A stretch of DNA of 64,000 nucleotides from Sesamum alatum (lineage: Eukaryota; Streptophyta; Magnoliopsida; Lamiales; Pedaliaceae). Both the position numbers and the translations under genes were made by a program. The number at the start of each line of letters is the position of its first letter. Within the stretch, counting starts at the first letter, position 1. Shown piece by piece: positions 11,875 through 24,876 of the stretch. Where the stretch lies: contig JACGWO010000012.1 in the NCBI GenBank assembly GCA_034509735.1, positions 21,171,188 to 21,235,187 on the forward strand, in the 5' to 3' direction. Below the pieces are notes generated by a model that was given only the letters and a program-made list of their open reading frames with translations, was not told the origin of the DNA and did no database searches.

Positions 11875-12424
11875 GGGATAATTACACTCCCCTCCCCTCC
11901 CCTGAGGTTTGGTGTAATTACACATAGATCCCCTGAAGTTTGAGAAATTACATCTACTATCCTTGAAGTTTGCTTTTGTCTAACAAATAGGTCCCTCTGT
12001 TAGTCAAAATTCACCGAATTTGTTGATATTAGCAAAAGAAATTGAATTAAAGGTGAGATTTGTCATTGATTGACTTATTACTGATTTATTGTAGGTCAAA
12101 CGAATTTTTTTATGACCAAACTACCCTTATATATAATCACACGTTAATGCATGAGAGGAGGTATATCTTCACCGTTATAATGGTAATTTAGCCATAAAAG
12201 ATTTATTTGGCCTACATTAAGTCATTAATAAGTCAATTGATGGTAAACATTGATTTTCATTCAGTTTTTTTCGGTAATATCAATAAATTCGGCGAATTTT
12301 AACTAACGGAGGGACCTATTCGTTAGACAGAAGCAAACCTCAGGGTTAGTAAATATAATTTTTCAAATCTCAAAGGGTCTACGTATAATTATACAAAACC
12401 TCAGGGGAGGAAGTGTAATTACCC
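11875..12424. mobile_element. Foldback Mutator-like MITE
   Basis: A 550 bp element opening GGGATAATTACACTCCCCTC and closing in the near-complement GGAAGTGTAATTACCC. Internal phrases such as ACAAATAGGTCCCTC and its complement GAGGGACCTATTCGT lie symmetrically. It is flanked by a perfect 9 bp duplication, AAAAATAAA (11866-11874 and 12425-12433), though this is low complexity. A shorter relative is at 31214-31600. Confidence 0.83.
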
Positions 12425-12924
12425 AAAAATAAATTAAATAACTTTTGTGATGAAATTTAGTAAAAATATTATTTAATTCCTCAATCAATAGGTTCAGTTG
12501 CACATGGCCTGCAGATCTTGAATGCTCCAATTATTCTTATTCTTCTTTTTCTTTTTCTTTTTCTTTTTTAAATATTTAAATTTTTTGTGATTTTGAGGTT
12601 CAGCTGACACATCTTGAGGTATTCTTGTAAAATTAATTTTTTAGGAATAATTGTTGACGAAAATATTAAAAGGGTTCATCAAAATCCTGGGAGTATTCCC
12701 ATCAATTTCTTGGAACCAATCAAAATATTAATTATGTGATCAGAGAGGCATGTGCATTTGCAGAAGAAAGATCTTGAGGGTTTTTTAGTCATTTCATCCC
12801 CTTCCTTTCTTTTTTTTTTTTTTTCATTTTTTTTAGGTGATCTAATTCATTAACAATGAAATTTTTGTTTGAATTTTTACTTTTGGAGAAGTGAAAATTT
12901 GTGGTGAAATCCAAATTTGAGAAT

Positions 12925-13030
12925 GTGCGCGAAATCTGCGAACCCTTTTTGAGTGGTGAGATGGGAGTCTCACAATCACGAGGTTGTGGTTTGAATCCGT
13001 CTGATGTGAGTCTATTTTTCATAGTAGTGT
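12925..13030 (+). repeat. SINE-like tRNA-derived fragment
   Basis: GTGGTGAGATGGGAGTCTCA followed by CACGAGGTTGTGGTTTGAATCC gives A-box-like and B-box-like blocks. It is non-coding, with uncertain ends. Confidence 0.4.
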
Positions 13031-13039
13031 CTTGTCTCT

Positions 13040-14700
13040 TTATTTATATTAAATATGTTTGTTGATTTGAAATTTCGATGTATTGATTGTAACATGTTAT
13101 ATAATATATCAACGAATCTTATTATAAAAAGATTTTCACAAAGAATTTCATTGTAAAGATTGTTTTAGCCTTATATATTAAAAATTATTATTATAAGAAG
13201 GGCAAAAATACTAAAGATTTGTTGGATTTATTTACAAGAAAAATGTAAAAACAACTAGCAACATCCTTATATTCTTTAAGTGCATCTAGTTTTTGGACAA
13301 AAGTGCTTCTTTTTATAGTTTGGAAAGTTGAAGTTGATTTTACAAGCGTTCAAATATAATTTAATTCTTTGAAACCATAGGCTGAAATTTTTATATTTTT
13401 TTTTCTCTAAACAATTGCAAACTCTCAAACACAACTTTTCTAAAGCCCAAAGTCGAAAAATACTATTTTCAAACTAAAATAAAATTTTTAACCAATAAAA
13501 AATCCACAATAATTAATCAACAAGTACTACAAATTAAAAAAAAACATACCCACATTCGATAAAATTCAAATTCAAAACCTCAAATTTTTTACGTCTGAAA
13601 TTCACCACTTGAATTAGGCATCATCCTTAAAAGACATACTCAAAAAGAAAAAAAAACACACACACACACCACGATCGAGTATAATGAAAAACATGGGAAA
13701 TGACCAAAATACCCCCAACCACATACCAGAAGACAAGTGTCCTATATGAGCATGTGTTGCTGAGATGGGCATGTTTTGGACATATACCTAATCATAATTG
13801 CAAAAGATCAAATTCATTAATAAGCAATTTTGGTGGTATTAATTTTTTGCCTAAAACATGTTTCCACAATTATTAGGGATAATTTATTAATGTAAAAATA
13901 ATTTATCTAACACAACAATAGTCCTATTCCATCCCTAGGATCATGCTTGTGATTCAATCAAGGTTTTTCAGTATAATTTATTTATTTATTTGTTGTCGAG
14001 ACTACGATTGGAATTGCACGTGCATGTTGGTTTTATTCGAGGAATTAGATAAACTTGTCTAGTTAATTTAAATATTTGTATTCTACAAGATTGATACCGA
14101 TAATACAATTTATTTGTTTATAATTATTTAAAACAATACTAATAATAAGTTAATAATATTCCAATTATCCACCAAAAAAAAGAAGATTTATTCTAGCTCT
14201 TATTTTTTTTCTTCTTGTTAGAAAATCGACCGATAGTTCATTACATCTTAAATTTCAATTTTTAATAATTACAATGATTTACAATTTATCAATAATTACT
14301 GTTAAAACAAATAAATAACTAGTATTAAAATAGACAAAGATCTACATTATTAGTAGAACTGAAACCCATAATCTAAAAGAATTTGATGCCGTCTATGTGA
14401 ACTTGTACCCACATGAGTTGTGAATCGTCTAATATATGACGATGATATCATGCGTGATCTAACGATTGATAGCTTATATGGGTACCAACTGACATAAACA
14501 GTATATATCATCAAACCCTATAATTTAATAGTTATGACGTCTCGACTTTACCATTAAAACTAGCTCGATTCGATTCGGCAACAGCCTACTTAGAGAATAA
14601 TGGTCAAGAGCTTTTCAACTGCATGAAATGACCAAAATGACCCAAACTTTCACTCAAACCCCCAACAAGTAAGGGGTGGGGTTGTAATTTCGTGGAAATT
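13040..14700. other. Gene-free stretch upstream of the DUF642 gene
   Basis: AT-rich, with no supported gene. A minus-strand SINE-like head may lie around 13560-13620 and another near 14510-14570, both degraded. The last few hundred bases are presumably promoter for the gene at 14836. Confidence 0.4.
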
Positions 14701-14725
14701 GAGGGGCATTCTCATTGATAGAAAG

Positions 14726-14834
14726 GCATAAATAGCCTCTCAATCCTCCTCCATTTTAATTCAAAACCAGCATCTCTCTTCCCAGAAAACACACACAAAG
14801 TCTAGAGAGAGAAAGAGAGAGAGAGAGAGAGAGT
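14726..14834 (+). promoter_or_regulatory. Probable core promoter and GA-rich 5' leader of the DUF642 gene
   Basis: A TATA-like CATAAATAG at about 14728-14736 lies roughly 100 bp before the start codon. The leader carries ACACACAAAG and then a GA repeat ending right at the ATG (GAGAGAGTGATGAAG). GA tracts in 5' leaders are common in plants. The exact transcription start is not visible. Confidence 0.45.
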
Positions 14835-14835
14835 G

Positions 14836-17331
14836 ATGAAGATAGTGTTAGTGCTACTCTGTGCCACTTTTCACATTGCATTGTCTTTAATTGATGGTAA
14901 GCTTTTTCAATTCTTGCTACTCTCTTTTCAATTATTACTACTTTTTAAATACAAATCGAATTTGGTCGGATCGAACAAATCACATAACAAGTGTATTATA
15001 CTTATTATGTGATTGATAACTCTTTTTGAACTGTATGCAAAACAAGTACATATTATACTTGTCATATAATCAGTTTAAGTCTGATAAAACCTAATATGTT
15101 TCATAGTATCTTGTTGAATGATCTTGAGATTGAACTAATAATGTGCCTAATTATGTTATAAAAATATTAAGAATTTTCAATATTTTTTTTTGAAATAATA
15201 GGATTCGATCGCTTTTTCATCTGTAAATAAATATAAAAACATCAAGTTAAAACTGAAAATTCCCAATATCACACTACTTATTTTGAAATGAATTTTCTAT
15301 TTGATTTAACATGTATGGATCATTTTTTTTTCACGTAATTACACCAAACAAGTTCGAAAATGTGTTGTTATTTACATGGTGATAAATTTTAATCCATTTA
15401 ATATAAAATTATTTGAAATTATTCCTTCAAATTCATTTATCAAATTTAAATCATTCCATCCAAATATAGCCTAAGTACTGATCATTATAGTGGTGAATGA
15501 AGCTAAAATTATTTAAATTTTATTTATTAAAAAGTAAATAAAAATAAACATGTTAGGACAGACTATGACAAGACAGGAAAGCATGGGTACCTAAGCCAGG
15601 TTGGATCAGTTAAATCTCAAAATCATAGTTTATTTTTAACTATGAATCAGTGGACATAACATGTGATAGCATGGTGGGTACAGTTGGTACCTCACACTAC
15701 CCTTCCAAATCAAATTACAAATTGTTCATCATCCTACTAAAGAAAAACAATATATTGGTCAGGTATGTCTCAATTGGCGAAGTTGAGATTTCATGATTAT
15801 TAGATTAGAAGTTTGAATCCCATCAACATGCGGATTGTTATTCTACTTCTTTAATAGTTTTTGGGTTTCCACCGTAACAGTAATTTTTTATTGGTATATG
15901 ATTGTTATAATTGTCGATTGAATATAAGACATTTGAAGTTGTTGATGCGTATATGATTTTAGTTATTAATGTTGATATCATGATGTGATTGTAATCGATT
16001 TACTCTAAAAGAAAAACATAAAATATTTATTCTACATATACAAATATTCTTTGTGTATTAATTATGGACTGTTAATTTTCGAGAAATTCAGATCTTTTAT
16101 TTTAACTATGTGTGTCTCATCCTATTTGCAGGACAACTGCCGAATGGCAACTTTGAATTTGGGCCGAAGCCCTCGCAGATGAAGGGCACGAAGGTGATGG
16201 ACCCCCACAGCATACCGCACTGGGAGACATCCGGCTTCGTGGAGTACATAAAGTCGGGCCAAAAACAGGGCGACATGATACTGGTGGTGCCGGAGGGCGC
16301 GTCAGCCGTCCGGCTCGGAGACGAGGCATCCATCAAGACCAAGGTTAAGGTGAAGAATGGGTTGTTTTACTCAGTTTCTTTCAGTGCAGCAAGGACTTGT
16401 GCACAAGAAGAGAAGTTGAATGTGTCAGTTTCACCCAATTCAGAGCCCATGGACTGGGGGATTTTGCCTATGCAGACAGTGTATAGTAGTGATGGGTGGG
16501 ACTCTTATTGTTGGGGTTTCTTGGCTGAATCCAATGAGATTGAGATTGTGATCCATAATCCAGGAGTTGAGAAGGACAAGGCTTGTGGCCCACTAATTGA
16601 TTCTGTTGCACTCAAGGCCTTGTACACCCCTAAAAGACTAAGAGGTAAAGTTTTATCGATGTATAGCAGAACGCACAATCACATGATAAGTGTATTGTAC
16701 TTGTTATGTAATTAATTTAATTGGATCGAGTAGGAAGATTTTTCTTACTTGCAGTCCATGGGTGTAACTGATGTTTTTTGCAATAAATTGTGCAGGTAAC
16801 ATGTTGAAAAACGGGAACTTTGAAGAGGGTCCATACATCTTCCCTAACACTACTTGGGGTGTTTTGATTCCTCCCAACATCGAGGATGATCACTCTCCAT
16901 TGCCCGGATGGATGATTGAATCCCTAAAAGCCGTGAAGTATATAGATTCTGATCACTTTGGGGTGCCAGAAGGCAAACGGGCAATAGAGCTGGTTGCTGG
17001 AAGGGAAAGTGCGCTGGCGCAAACTGTGAGGACTGTGCCTGGAAAAACATACGACCTCATATTTTCAGTGGGTGATGCTAAGAATTCTTGTGAAGGATCC
17101 ATGATGGTTGAGGCAACCGCAGGCAAAGTCATTCTCCAGGTTCCTTACGAATCAAACGGTGCTGGAGGGTTTAAACGTGCTAAGCTAAGGTTTAAAGCCA
17201 TTTCAACTCGTACTAGGATCAGATTCTTGAGCACATATTATCACATGAAGAGTGATAATTCCGGTTCTTTGTGTGGGCCGGTGATTGATGATGTGAAGTT
17301 GGTCGGCGTTCGTCATCCAGGACGAGTCTAA
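14836..17331 (+). CDS. Secreted cell-wall DUF642 protein, 369 aa
   Basis: Exons are 14836-14896, 16132-16644 and 16796-17331 (61 + 513 + 536 nt, splice phases 1 and 1, all GT-AG), giving 369 residues. Residues 1-18 or so are a signal peptide (MKIVLVLLCATFHIALSLID...). Two galactose-binding-like repeats follow, each opening with the family signature: QLPNGNFEFGP at about 22 and NMLKNGNFEEGP at about 193. Each ends near a CGP-L/V-ID motif (ACGPLIDSVALK, LCGPVIDDVKLV). Conserved cysteines (CAQEE, YCWGF) are present. Length is typical of the family. DUF642 proteins are apoplastic and bind cell-wall polysaccharide or pectin methylesterase; this role is family knowledge and not shown here. The first intron is 1.2 kb and holds a SINE-like piece. 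Start codon choice is firm because of the signal peptide. Confidence 0.93.
15762..15870 (+). repeat. SINE-like element in DUF642 intron 1
   Basis: GTCTCAATTGGCGAAGTTGAG and AGAAGTTTGAATCCC are spaced like the A and B boxes of a tRNA-derived SINE. The 3' end is not clear. Confidence 0.4.
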
Positions 17332-17665
17332 TCATATTTAGAATATTATCTCTTAATTACGCCGTTTATGTTATATTTATCGATGTTACTATTTAGCTTG
17401 ATTTTTTTTTTCCTTCTTTCTCTTATGGAAAGATGAGGTAAAACTTATTTTACGGTGGTTTTACATGTAACTACGTGTCATCTGTCTATTAGTATTTATA
17501 TAATTCTATGTTAGTTCAATATCTTTATCATCAATATTTATCATGTATTCATTATAATATAATTCTTGCTGATATATGATCGATTTATTAATTAATGTAT
17601 TGCATTTTCCAATATCTTAAAAAGACTAATTAATACATGGGAAATGATCCAAAGAATTAGGCTTT

Positions 17666-18506
17666 AGAGGGTGTTTGGCTAAACTTTTTTAAAACATTTT
17701 ATAAGCTCCTACATCTTATAAGATGTTTTAGGAGCTTATAAGATGTTGGATTTTATTTTTAAAAGAAGCTCCTAAAGTGTTTGGGTAAAATAAGATGCTA
17801 AAGCTTATAAGATGTTTTCACATCTTATAAGATATTAAGGTGTTTGGCATAATAAGGTCTTTTTATTGGTAAAATGACCAAAAAGGACATGATACTATTA
17901 GAATCAAATAAATTGTTATTTGTGTTGACATATTTTAGTTTTAAATATTTTAAAAATCATAAATAGTACACATTGGTTTTAACTTCAAATAAAAATTTAT
18001 TAGCCATAATAATTTATTATTTAATAATGAAGCAAATTTTCTTTTTTAAATGCAAAAAAAAAGTAATAACAATAAAGAATTTTAAAATTCTAGAAAGAAA
18101 GTATCTATGTGTGTGAGCGAGAGAGAGAGAGAGAGAGAGAAAGAGAAAGAGTACTGTGTGTGTAGTGTGCGTGTGTGTTTGTCTGTGTGTGAGGAGAGAG
18201 AGAGAGAGAAGGAGTGTATGTGTGTGTGTGTGTGTGTGTTTGTGTGTACGTAGAGAGAGTGTGTGTGGTGAATAAGAGTAGTTTTGTAATATAACATATT
18301 AATCTTATAAAATTTATAAGATGTTTTGAAAAAAGTTAGAAATGTTAAAACTTTTTTTAAAGAGCTTATAAGATCCGAAACATCTTATTTTAAGATCTTA
18401 TAAGCCCTTTCATAGAAATTTTTGCCAAACAAATTTTGGAGCTATAAGCTCCTAACATTTTATAAAATATTTTTGAGAAACTTATAAGTTTAGCCAAACA
18501 CCCTCT
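17666..18506. mobile_element. MITE with perfect 19 bp terminal inverted repeat
   Basis: Ends are AGAGGGTGTTTGGCTAAAC and its exact complement at 18488-18506. The arms carry repeated CTTATAAGATGTTTT-type phrases in both orientations. The centre (about 18105-18265) is a GA/GT microsatellite. I found no convincing target duplication. The GGGTGTTTGG ends resemble widespread plant MITEs of the Harbinger or hAT type, so the superfamily is left open. Confidence 0.7.
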
Positions 18507-18747
18507 CAGTATTAACCCATGGGCCGTGAAACCTCAAATATCATGTTATTATACTAACCCAAAACCTCAATGAAAGCCCCATTTTAAGGATTTTTCACAG
18601 ATTAGATTCAGTTCGAAAGTTCAGTCCGTCTTTATTTTTTAAGATTTGCAATTGAATGAATGATTCCGATCATTATGTCTCACCAACGAAGTCGTAGCCA
18701 CGTAAACTTGGAAAATTCTAAAGTTGACAAATCCACGTAGTTACTTG

Positions 18748-19030
18748 GATTTTTTTTTTTTTTTAATTTAAAGCGACGAATTATTATTAATTGAAGTAAA
18801 TTGATTTACAATCCGTCCTGTCAAATCTCAATATCTAATAGAGACAATTACAACAATTATATCCTGATCAACAATATCATTTAAATTAAACTTAAACAAC
18901 ACTTTAATATTACAGTATACAAATAGTATCCACTATACAATAGAAAATCATCTCATGTAGAAGCTCAAACTCACAATCTCTAAAATCATGGGACCTCAAC
19001 TTCACCATTTGAGCTAGGCTTCATCAATCT
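18748..19030 (-). repeat. tRNA-derived SINE-like element
   Basis: On the minus strand the head reads GCTCAAATGGTGAAGTTGAG, then a B-box-like GTGAGTTTGAGCTTC. The tail ends in AATTCGTCGCTTTAAATTAAA before a poly-T on the plus strand. It is the most complete of the family that also has members near 3140, 32381 and 36018. Confidence 0.5.
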
Positions 19031-19089
19031 TGGAGTTGGAGACATTATAGATAAGGATTTTTATGCTAATTTTGTATAGCGCACACAAA

Positions 19090-19114
19090 ATATATATATA
19101 TATATATATATATA
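19090..19114. repeat. (AT)n microsatellite
   Basis: About twelve TA dinucleotides. Similar tracts occur near 34207, 35990-36018, 37468, 50340 and 50777, often bordering transposon ends. Confidence 0.8.
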
Positions 19115-19817
19115 TCATTCAAATAAATCGCATAGCGAGTTCCCTATACTTATTATTTAATTAATCACTCTTCTCGTCTTGTTACATGACTTTGGTTATT
19201 AATGGAATTTCCTTTCCCTTTCAAAAAAAATTAATCACTCTTCTCAAACTGTACATCAATTACACTTATCTTATACACTTATCTTATAATTGATTAGCAT
19301 TTCATTAGATCCAATCTGAATTAAAATTTCCCACACAAACATAATAGGACATCTCACGGGGGGAAATGGAAAAAGCAATCACAAAAACTCATTTAAGGTA
19401 GAATTTCAAATTCTTAAAAATAAATTCTTTTAGATTTGTTTGGATATTTCAAAGAACTTCAATCTTTCAACTCTAATTCTGAGCTATAATTTACAAAATA
19501 TTGATATAATTAAAATTCTTTTGAGCTATAAATTCTTTCTTTAAATCATTTTTGCAAATTCAGGTACATCAATCCAAATGTAACCCTAAAAAACCTCAAG
19601 GAAAGAAAAATGCAGCAACAGACAAATGACATGCAAGTAAAATTTATTTATCCTCAGAAGAGGATACTAGTAGCTAGTAGCACCGGATGTTACATTCGGG
19701 CAATGATATAGGTTGTGGAAGTGTATTGAATGACAACCCATGACCTATTACAAAATGCTAATGTTTATTACCTCATTCTCTCATCTCAAACCCATGATGC
19801 AATAAAACTACAGAGGC

Positions 19818-22800
19818 TCAGTTGACTACATCAAGGACCAACTTCCGCGACTTGAGAACCGACCATCTCAAGCGTCTGTAGTATCCTGCTTGGAGAAGTG
19901 CCAGCGACAATACAAAAATCCACTTAAAACCCATCTGCAAGTGTACCAAGGGGAAGAAGGTAAGACAACCAGGGCAAGGATTATAACGCTTGTATGATAA
20001 AAAGAAAAGAATAATTACATCTACGTCTCCTGGCCTATGGTCTATTTATACAAACCAACACTGCCTTTTGAAAAATTGCACCTACACGAACCAGTCCTAT
20101 TTTTTGTATAATTACACATGCACTCCCTAGAAATGTCAACAACATTACACCAATTGCCCATATTTTTTTATTGTGATGGGTAGTTTCTGTAATTTCCGTA
20201 AAAGACAGAGGTGTTTTGTGTAGACAAACTATAGATCAGGGGTGTAAATGTAATTGTCCCTAAAGAAAATTAAGGTTAGATATGGCTAAGTATGTGGTGG
20301 TTCTAGAGAGAGATGAAGTACCAGCTTTCGTTCTTCCATTTCTGGTTCAGCAGCCCAAGACAAAAATGTTACAATGTCTTTTCCCATCTACACAACGAGG
20401 AAATAAGAGTCATTTATGCACTCAAAGGGAAAAGATTAGAGAACAGAAAGCTCAGAGGCCAAAATCACCTGTGCTTCAGTCGCAGGGGTACCATCTTCAT
20501 ACTCAACAGCGCCATCATTAAGCATTTTAGGCATGGCAATTGCTCCACCAGGGAAGTAAGGATTATAGTGGAGCCCATCTCGAATCTGTGATAGTACTCA
20601 ACAATACAAAACAAAAAAATTGACTTCAATAGAAACGTATGACTTGTTATAATTGATTTATCCATAACCCTACACAGCTTAGAGGAAGTGGAACATATAA
20701 GCAGTAGAAAGAATAACAAGAAAAGCAAAAGAAACATTGTATCTATGTCAAGTGTACATTACATGAAATCTCATATCATGGGTCAAGTGCCCATGTCATT
20801 GCCTCCAAGCTTGGACAAAAATATGAAACATTGATTTTATGTTTAAAGTATATAATGGTAAATCAGTCCTTACAACTGTAGCATATAGGGAGTGTTCACA
20901 GAAGCTTTGAAAAAGCAATGTTTAGCTTTTGGCTTCAAGAAAGCACTTTTAAGGTGGTTGGAAGCCAGCTTCTGCTTCTGAAACTGCTAAACATAAACAC
21001 TTTGAAGCCAAATGTTGGAAGCTCTTTGGGGGGTGCTTCTAGCTGCTATGGCTTTTCTATAAATATATTGAACTTTCGTTTGGACTACTTTACCCACATT
21101 ATAATAAACGTAATTCAATTTTCCCTTTTGAATTCATTTTAAAAATTGCACATCTAAAGTTGATACTTGAGTTTTCAAATAATTTGAATAATTTAACACT
21201 AATAAAATTTACACTTTCACATACTTAATATAATTTAGAATTTTTGTATTTGATTTGCTATATTATCTGATATTATTCCTATATAATAGAAAAATATAAA
21301 TCAAATTGCTATGATTAATTAATAAAAAGTATTTCTTTTGGCACATGCAAGTTTGTTTATTGTGTATGAATGAACAAGTATATTACTTGGTGGAGCATTA
21401 TTGAATTAAACATTCAATTTTCTATTAGTTTCAATATTTTAACAAAACATATGGCAAATATTTGTAAAAAAATAAATGAATTATACTCTTGAAATAAAAT
21501 TTATAATTATTGAGAATAAATAATTATCATTGACAAAAGACAAGTGCAAATATTAAGCATAAATAATCTTTCAACACAAGGGGACAAAATGGTCTTGGAT
21601 TAATTAAGCTTGTTTGGGAAGTGTTTTTTCCACAAATACTACCCAATTTAGCTGGCTTATTTATATAAATATTATAAAAGAAATTGCAGGATTACCGCAA
21701 AACAGAAAGTTTTGCAAAAAAATAAGGTGAGAAATGACGACTCGCCCCATTTTTTTTTTTTTAAATTGAAATCTGAGTCTCATCTTAAATGACAACTCTG
21801 GCAAGTCGTTAGAGCATGTAACGACTTGGAGACTTTACATGTTCTAACGACTCCGCCTTTATTTCTTTTCTTTTTTTCTTTTTGGCTATTTTGCTTAATT
21901 ATATTTAATAGTATTAAGTAATAATTAAATATTATTTAATATGTAATTATTGTTTAATAATTAATTAATAATTATTTTAAAATTTCAAATTATAATGTTT
22001 TTATGATTTAATCATAAAAAATTATAATTCAAAATTTTAAAATAATTATTAAACATATTAAATTTAATTTTGCAAAACTTCCTGTTCTGCAGTAATCGTG
22101 CAACTTTTTATAATATTTATATCAACAAGCCCAATTTAGCTTTTACCAATTTTTGATTCTGTTATAACTTCTAACGTGTACTACAAAAATCACTTCTACA
22201 AAAGCAGAAGTTTTCGCAAACACTCCCATATACTCCTACCAATACTAATATGAAATAAGAGAGCCCTTCATAGAACCTAAGAAGAGTTGTAGTACTCTAG
22301 ATAATCTTATAAATTAGCATATCATGCAATATCAAAAAATTGCTAATTATGTTCTGATTCTTAGCTCTATATTTACAGAACAGAGCCTGAGAAGTGGAAA
22401 TTACCGAGACGCCAGCAGGAGGATCACGATACCCAGTTAGAAGAGCAAAAACATAATTCTGACCATTATGGCGGGCCTGAGGGATAATAACCACTTAAGT
22501 TAGCAATCTAAGGCATGTATGCTTTTCAAGAAGTTTCTACAAGATCATTTAAGGTCTGAACTTACCTTAGTGATAAGACTTAAATCTGGCGGATAGGCTC
22601 CTCCATTTGCAAACCTTGCAGCTTGTTCATTCGCATAGGGCTGTGGGAAACGATCACTCAGCTTTCCTGGGCGAGTAAACATCTCACCCTCATCATTGGG
22701 GCCATCAACAACTTCAATCTCTGCAGCCATAGCTTTAGTTTCCTCCTCAGTGTAAGCCACACCAACTAGATCACGATAAGAAATAAGTGACATTGAGTGG

Positions 22801-24574
22801 CATGATGCACAAACTTGCTGATAAACCTGGTGACCCCGTCGAATCCTGCTCACACAACTCAATTTTTCATAGCCAGAACAAATAACCATTGAACGGAAAA
22901 GTAAAGTGCAGATTAGCAGAGAACAAAGCAATAACAAATTATGGTATCACTCATTACATAAATTGTCAGTGACCTCAATTCAATTTGAAGTATATTGACT
23001 GCAAATAATTGCGCCCACAGGATATTCTTTCTCCAAACAAGTATCGGACAGGTCAGCATAAAAGTTCGAGAACTCAAATTGAATACCACAAAAAGATCCT
23101 TCGCTACAGTGTCGGGAAACAATGGTGCATTTACTTACGAAGCATGGTCATACGAACTAAGGATGCCGTTGTGAGGCCATGGATAGCTAGGACTCTCTAA
23201 ACCATGCTCGGCTTCATCAGAATATGCTATTGTTGCACAGCTCAGAAGCCCTGAAGCTCCTGCACCAAAAAGTGCAAGTGCTCTGAAAAAATTTGAGCTA
23301 GCAGATCCAGATCCACCTTGACCATGCTTCAGAAGATGTGTTTGCAACAGAGGAGCAGCCTGAAAATTATGCTAAAAATCAGTGACAAGATGCGGAACCT
23401 CCACCAATTAACTGAGACCAGCATTACACTTCACATAATGCAGCTATGTCATGTAAAAAATTTACAGACTCAAGGAACAGCTATTTCTTAAGCAGAGAAG
23501 GAATACAGAATTTTGTATTAAAGACGAAAAAATGATTTTGGATCATGATTTGCAAAATTCACATAGTGATCCAAATAAAAATGTGCTAACAATTGCCCGT
23601 ACTTGTTTGGATTTGCTTTACCAATATGCTACTTACATTCTTTTAAATCAATTATCAATGACCTAATTTACTAAAATCAATTCGTATAATATGTCAAAAT
23701 TGCACTAACTTGACCAATTGAGATACTCGAAACACTTCAGACAAAAATAAGTCTATTTCTTTTACAATCACTAATCTATTTTTAATCATTCCCCAACCAT
23801 AATTAGCAAGGATTTCACAAGCTTAGCTCTGGATATGTTTCACTTCACATTATCTTAAATACATACGCTTTATTCAAACATTTAATTCTTCTTAAATCTG
23901 TTTATGCTAAATAATTCACAAATATTATTGCAAAGTACAAAACAAAACTGACAAAAAATCATACAAATTACTCAGAATTTGCCTTAAATTCTATTAACCA
24001 ATTAAGAAACTACTACTTTCTAGAATTAAATAAAACAAAACTAGTATTCATTTCTACAAGCTCACGCCATTCACTTCATACGAAGCTACATTTTACAAAC
24101 ATTGCAGCCAAAAAAGAAGAAAAAGCGACTTTACACTTTACGAAAAAAGGTAAAATATGTCGCTCTGACTTAAAGTAACTGAAAACATAAACAGCAACGA
24201 ATCAATCACAGAAGCCAATCATCAAACTCATTATGACAAAATCTTTACGCGAAAAAATGAATCAAATCAATAAAGCGAATAGCCATCCGTACCTTGAAAT
24301 CAGAGGCTGCAAGCGGAGGCTCATTCGCAACACTTTGGCGAGCGAATTGCGCAACAAATCTATTGACCTTTCCAAATCCTGATTCATAACAACGAAAAAT
24401 TGTCAGTCAAAAATTTAAACAACCATCTGTATCTCATCCTCAAACCTCAACGATTGCATTCAAACGGAGAAACAGAAAAATCACCAACAATCACAAAGAA
24501 CAAAAAAATCAGTACAAAATCAAAAGAAGGATGAAGAGAGACAGAGAGAGAGAAGAGAAGAGAAGCTTACTCAT
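19818..24574 (-). CDS. CYC1: Mitochondrial cytochrome c1 (complex III), 320 aa
   Basis: Eight exons on the minus strand: 24571-24574, 24293-24378, 23139-23359, 22566-22845, 22405-22476, 20469-20585, 20322-20387, 19818-19934. All introns are GT-AG and the sum is 963 nt (320 aa), the usual plant length. Cytochrome c1 passes electrons from the Rieske protein to cytochrome c in the inner membrane. Seen: an Arg-rich mitochondrial presequence ([16 protein letters not shown]), a hydrophobic sorting stretch ([13 protein letters not shown]), the heme-binding CASCH at residues 116-120, the heme-ligand methionine in AIAMPKML (Met239), and a C-terminal anchor [16 protein letters not shown] followed by basic residues. 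The first coding exon is only four bases (ATGA). Intron 5 (20586-22404) carries nested MITEs and the last intron another. No damage is seen. The gene appears functional. Confidence 0.96.
20009..20260. mobile_element. Mutator-like MITE in the last cytochrome c1 intron
   Basis: A 252 bp foldback element. The left end GAATAATTACATCTACG mirrors the right end GGGTGTAAATGTAATTGTCCC. Flanks AAAAGAAAA and TAAAGAAAA match at 8 of 9. The same family occurs at 51632-51910 and 62000-62279. Confidence 0.7.
20888..22227. mobile_element. Large MITE in cytochrome c1 intron 5, host of a nested element
   Basis: Ends are GGGAGTGTTCACAGAAGCTT and, complemented from the right, GGGAGTGTTTGCGAAAACTTC. It is flanked by ATATA on both sides (3-5 bp duplication; ATA alone would also fit). 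It is non-coding. The element at 21654-22131 inserted into it later. Total span is 1.34 kb including that insertion. Confidence 0.65.
21654..22131. mobile_element. Mutator-like MITE nested inside the 20888-22227 MITE
   Basis: Terminal repeats are GGCTTATTTATATAAATATT and, complemented from the right, GGCTTGTTGATATAAATATT. It is flanked by a perfect 10 bp repeat, CAATTTAGCT, at 21644-21653 and 22132-22141. Length is 478 bp. The centre holds mirrored phrases around AAGTCGTTAGAGCATGTAAC. Confidence 0.85.
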
Positions 24575-24876
24575 TTTAGTTTCTTCTTATAAATTACAAG
24601 GAAAGAAAGAAAGGGAGAGAGGAAGAGGAAGGAGAGAAAATGAGTGAAGGTGTGTGTGTACTTTGGGGGTGAGCTTAGGCGAAGTTGCAAATGAGCGGCT
24701 CAGACGCAGTCGCTAAACCCGTTTGCTCGTGCCGAAGGACTGAATTTACGATGTTACCCCTGAATTATAGTTGGACCGAAATACCCTTGATCAGAAAATA
24801 AGATATGAAGCATTGGCGTGACTGTGACAAATAGGCAAATGCTCTACATTTCAATCTATTGAAGAGGGTATAGATT

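Noticed and set aside
18082..18297. 71-codon His/Thr/Ser-rich minus-strand frame
   Set aside because: Pure microsatellite translation within a MITE.
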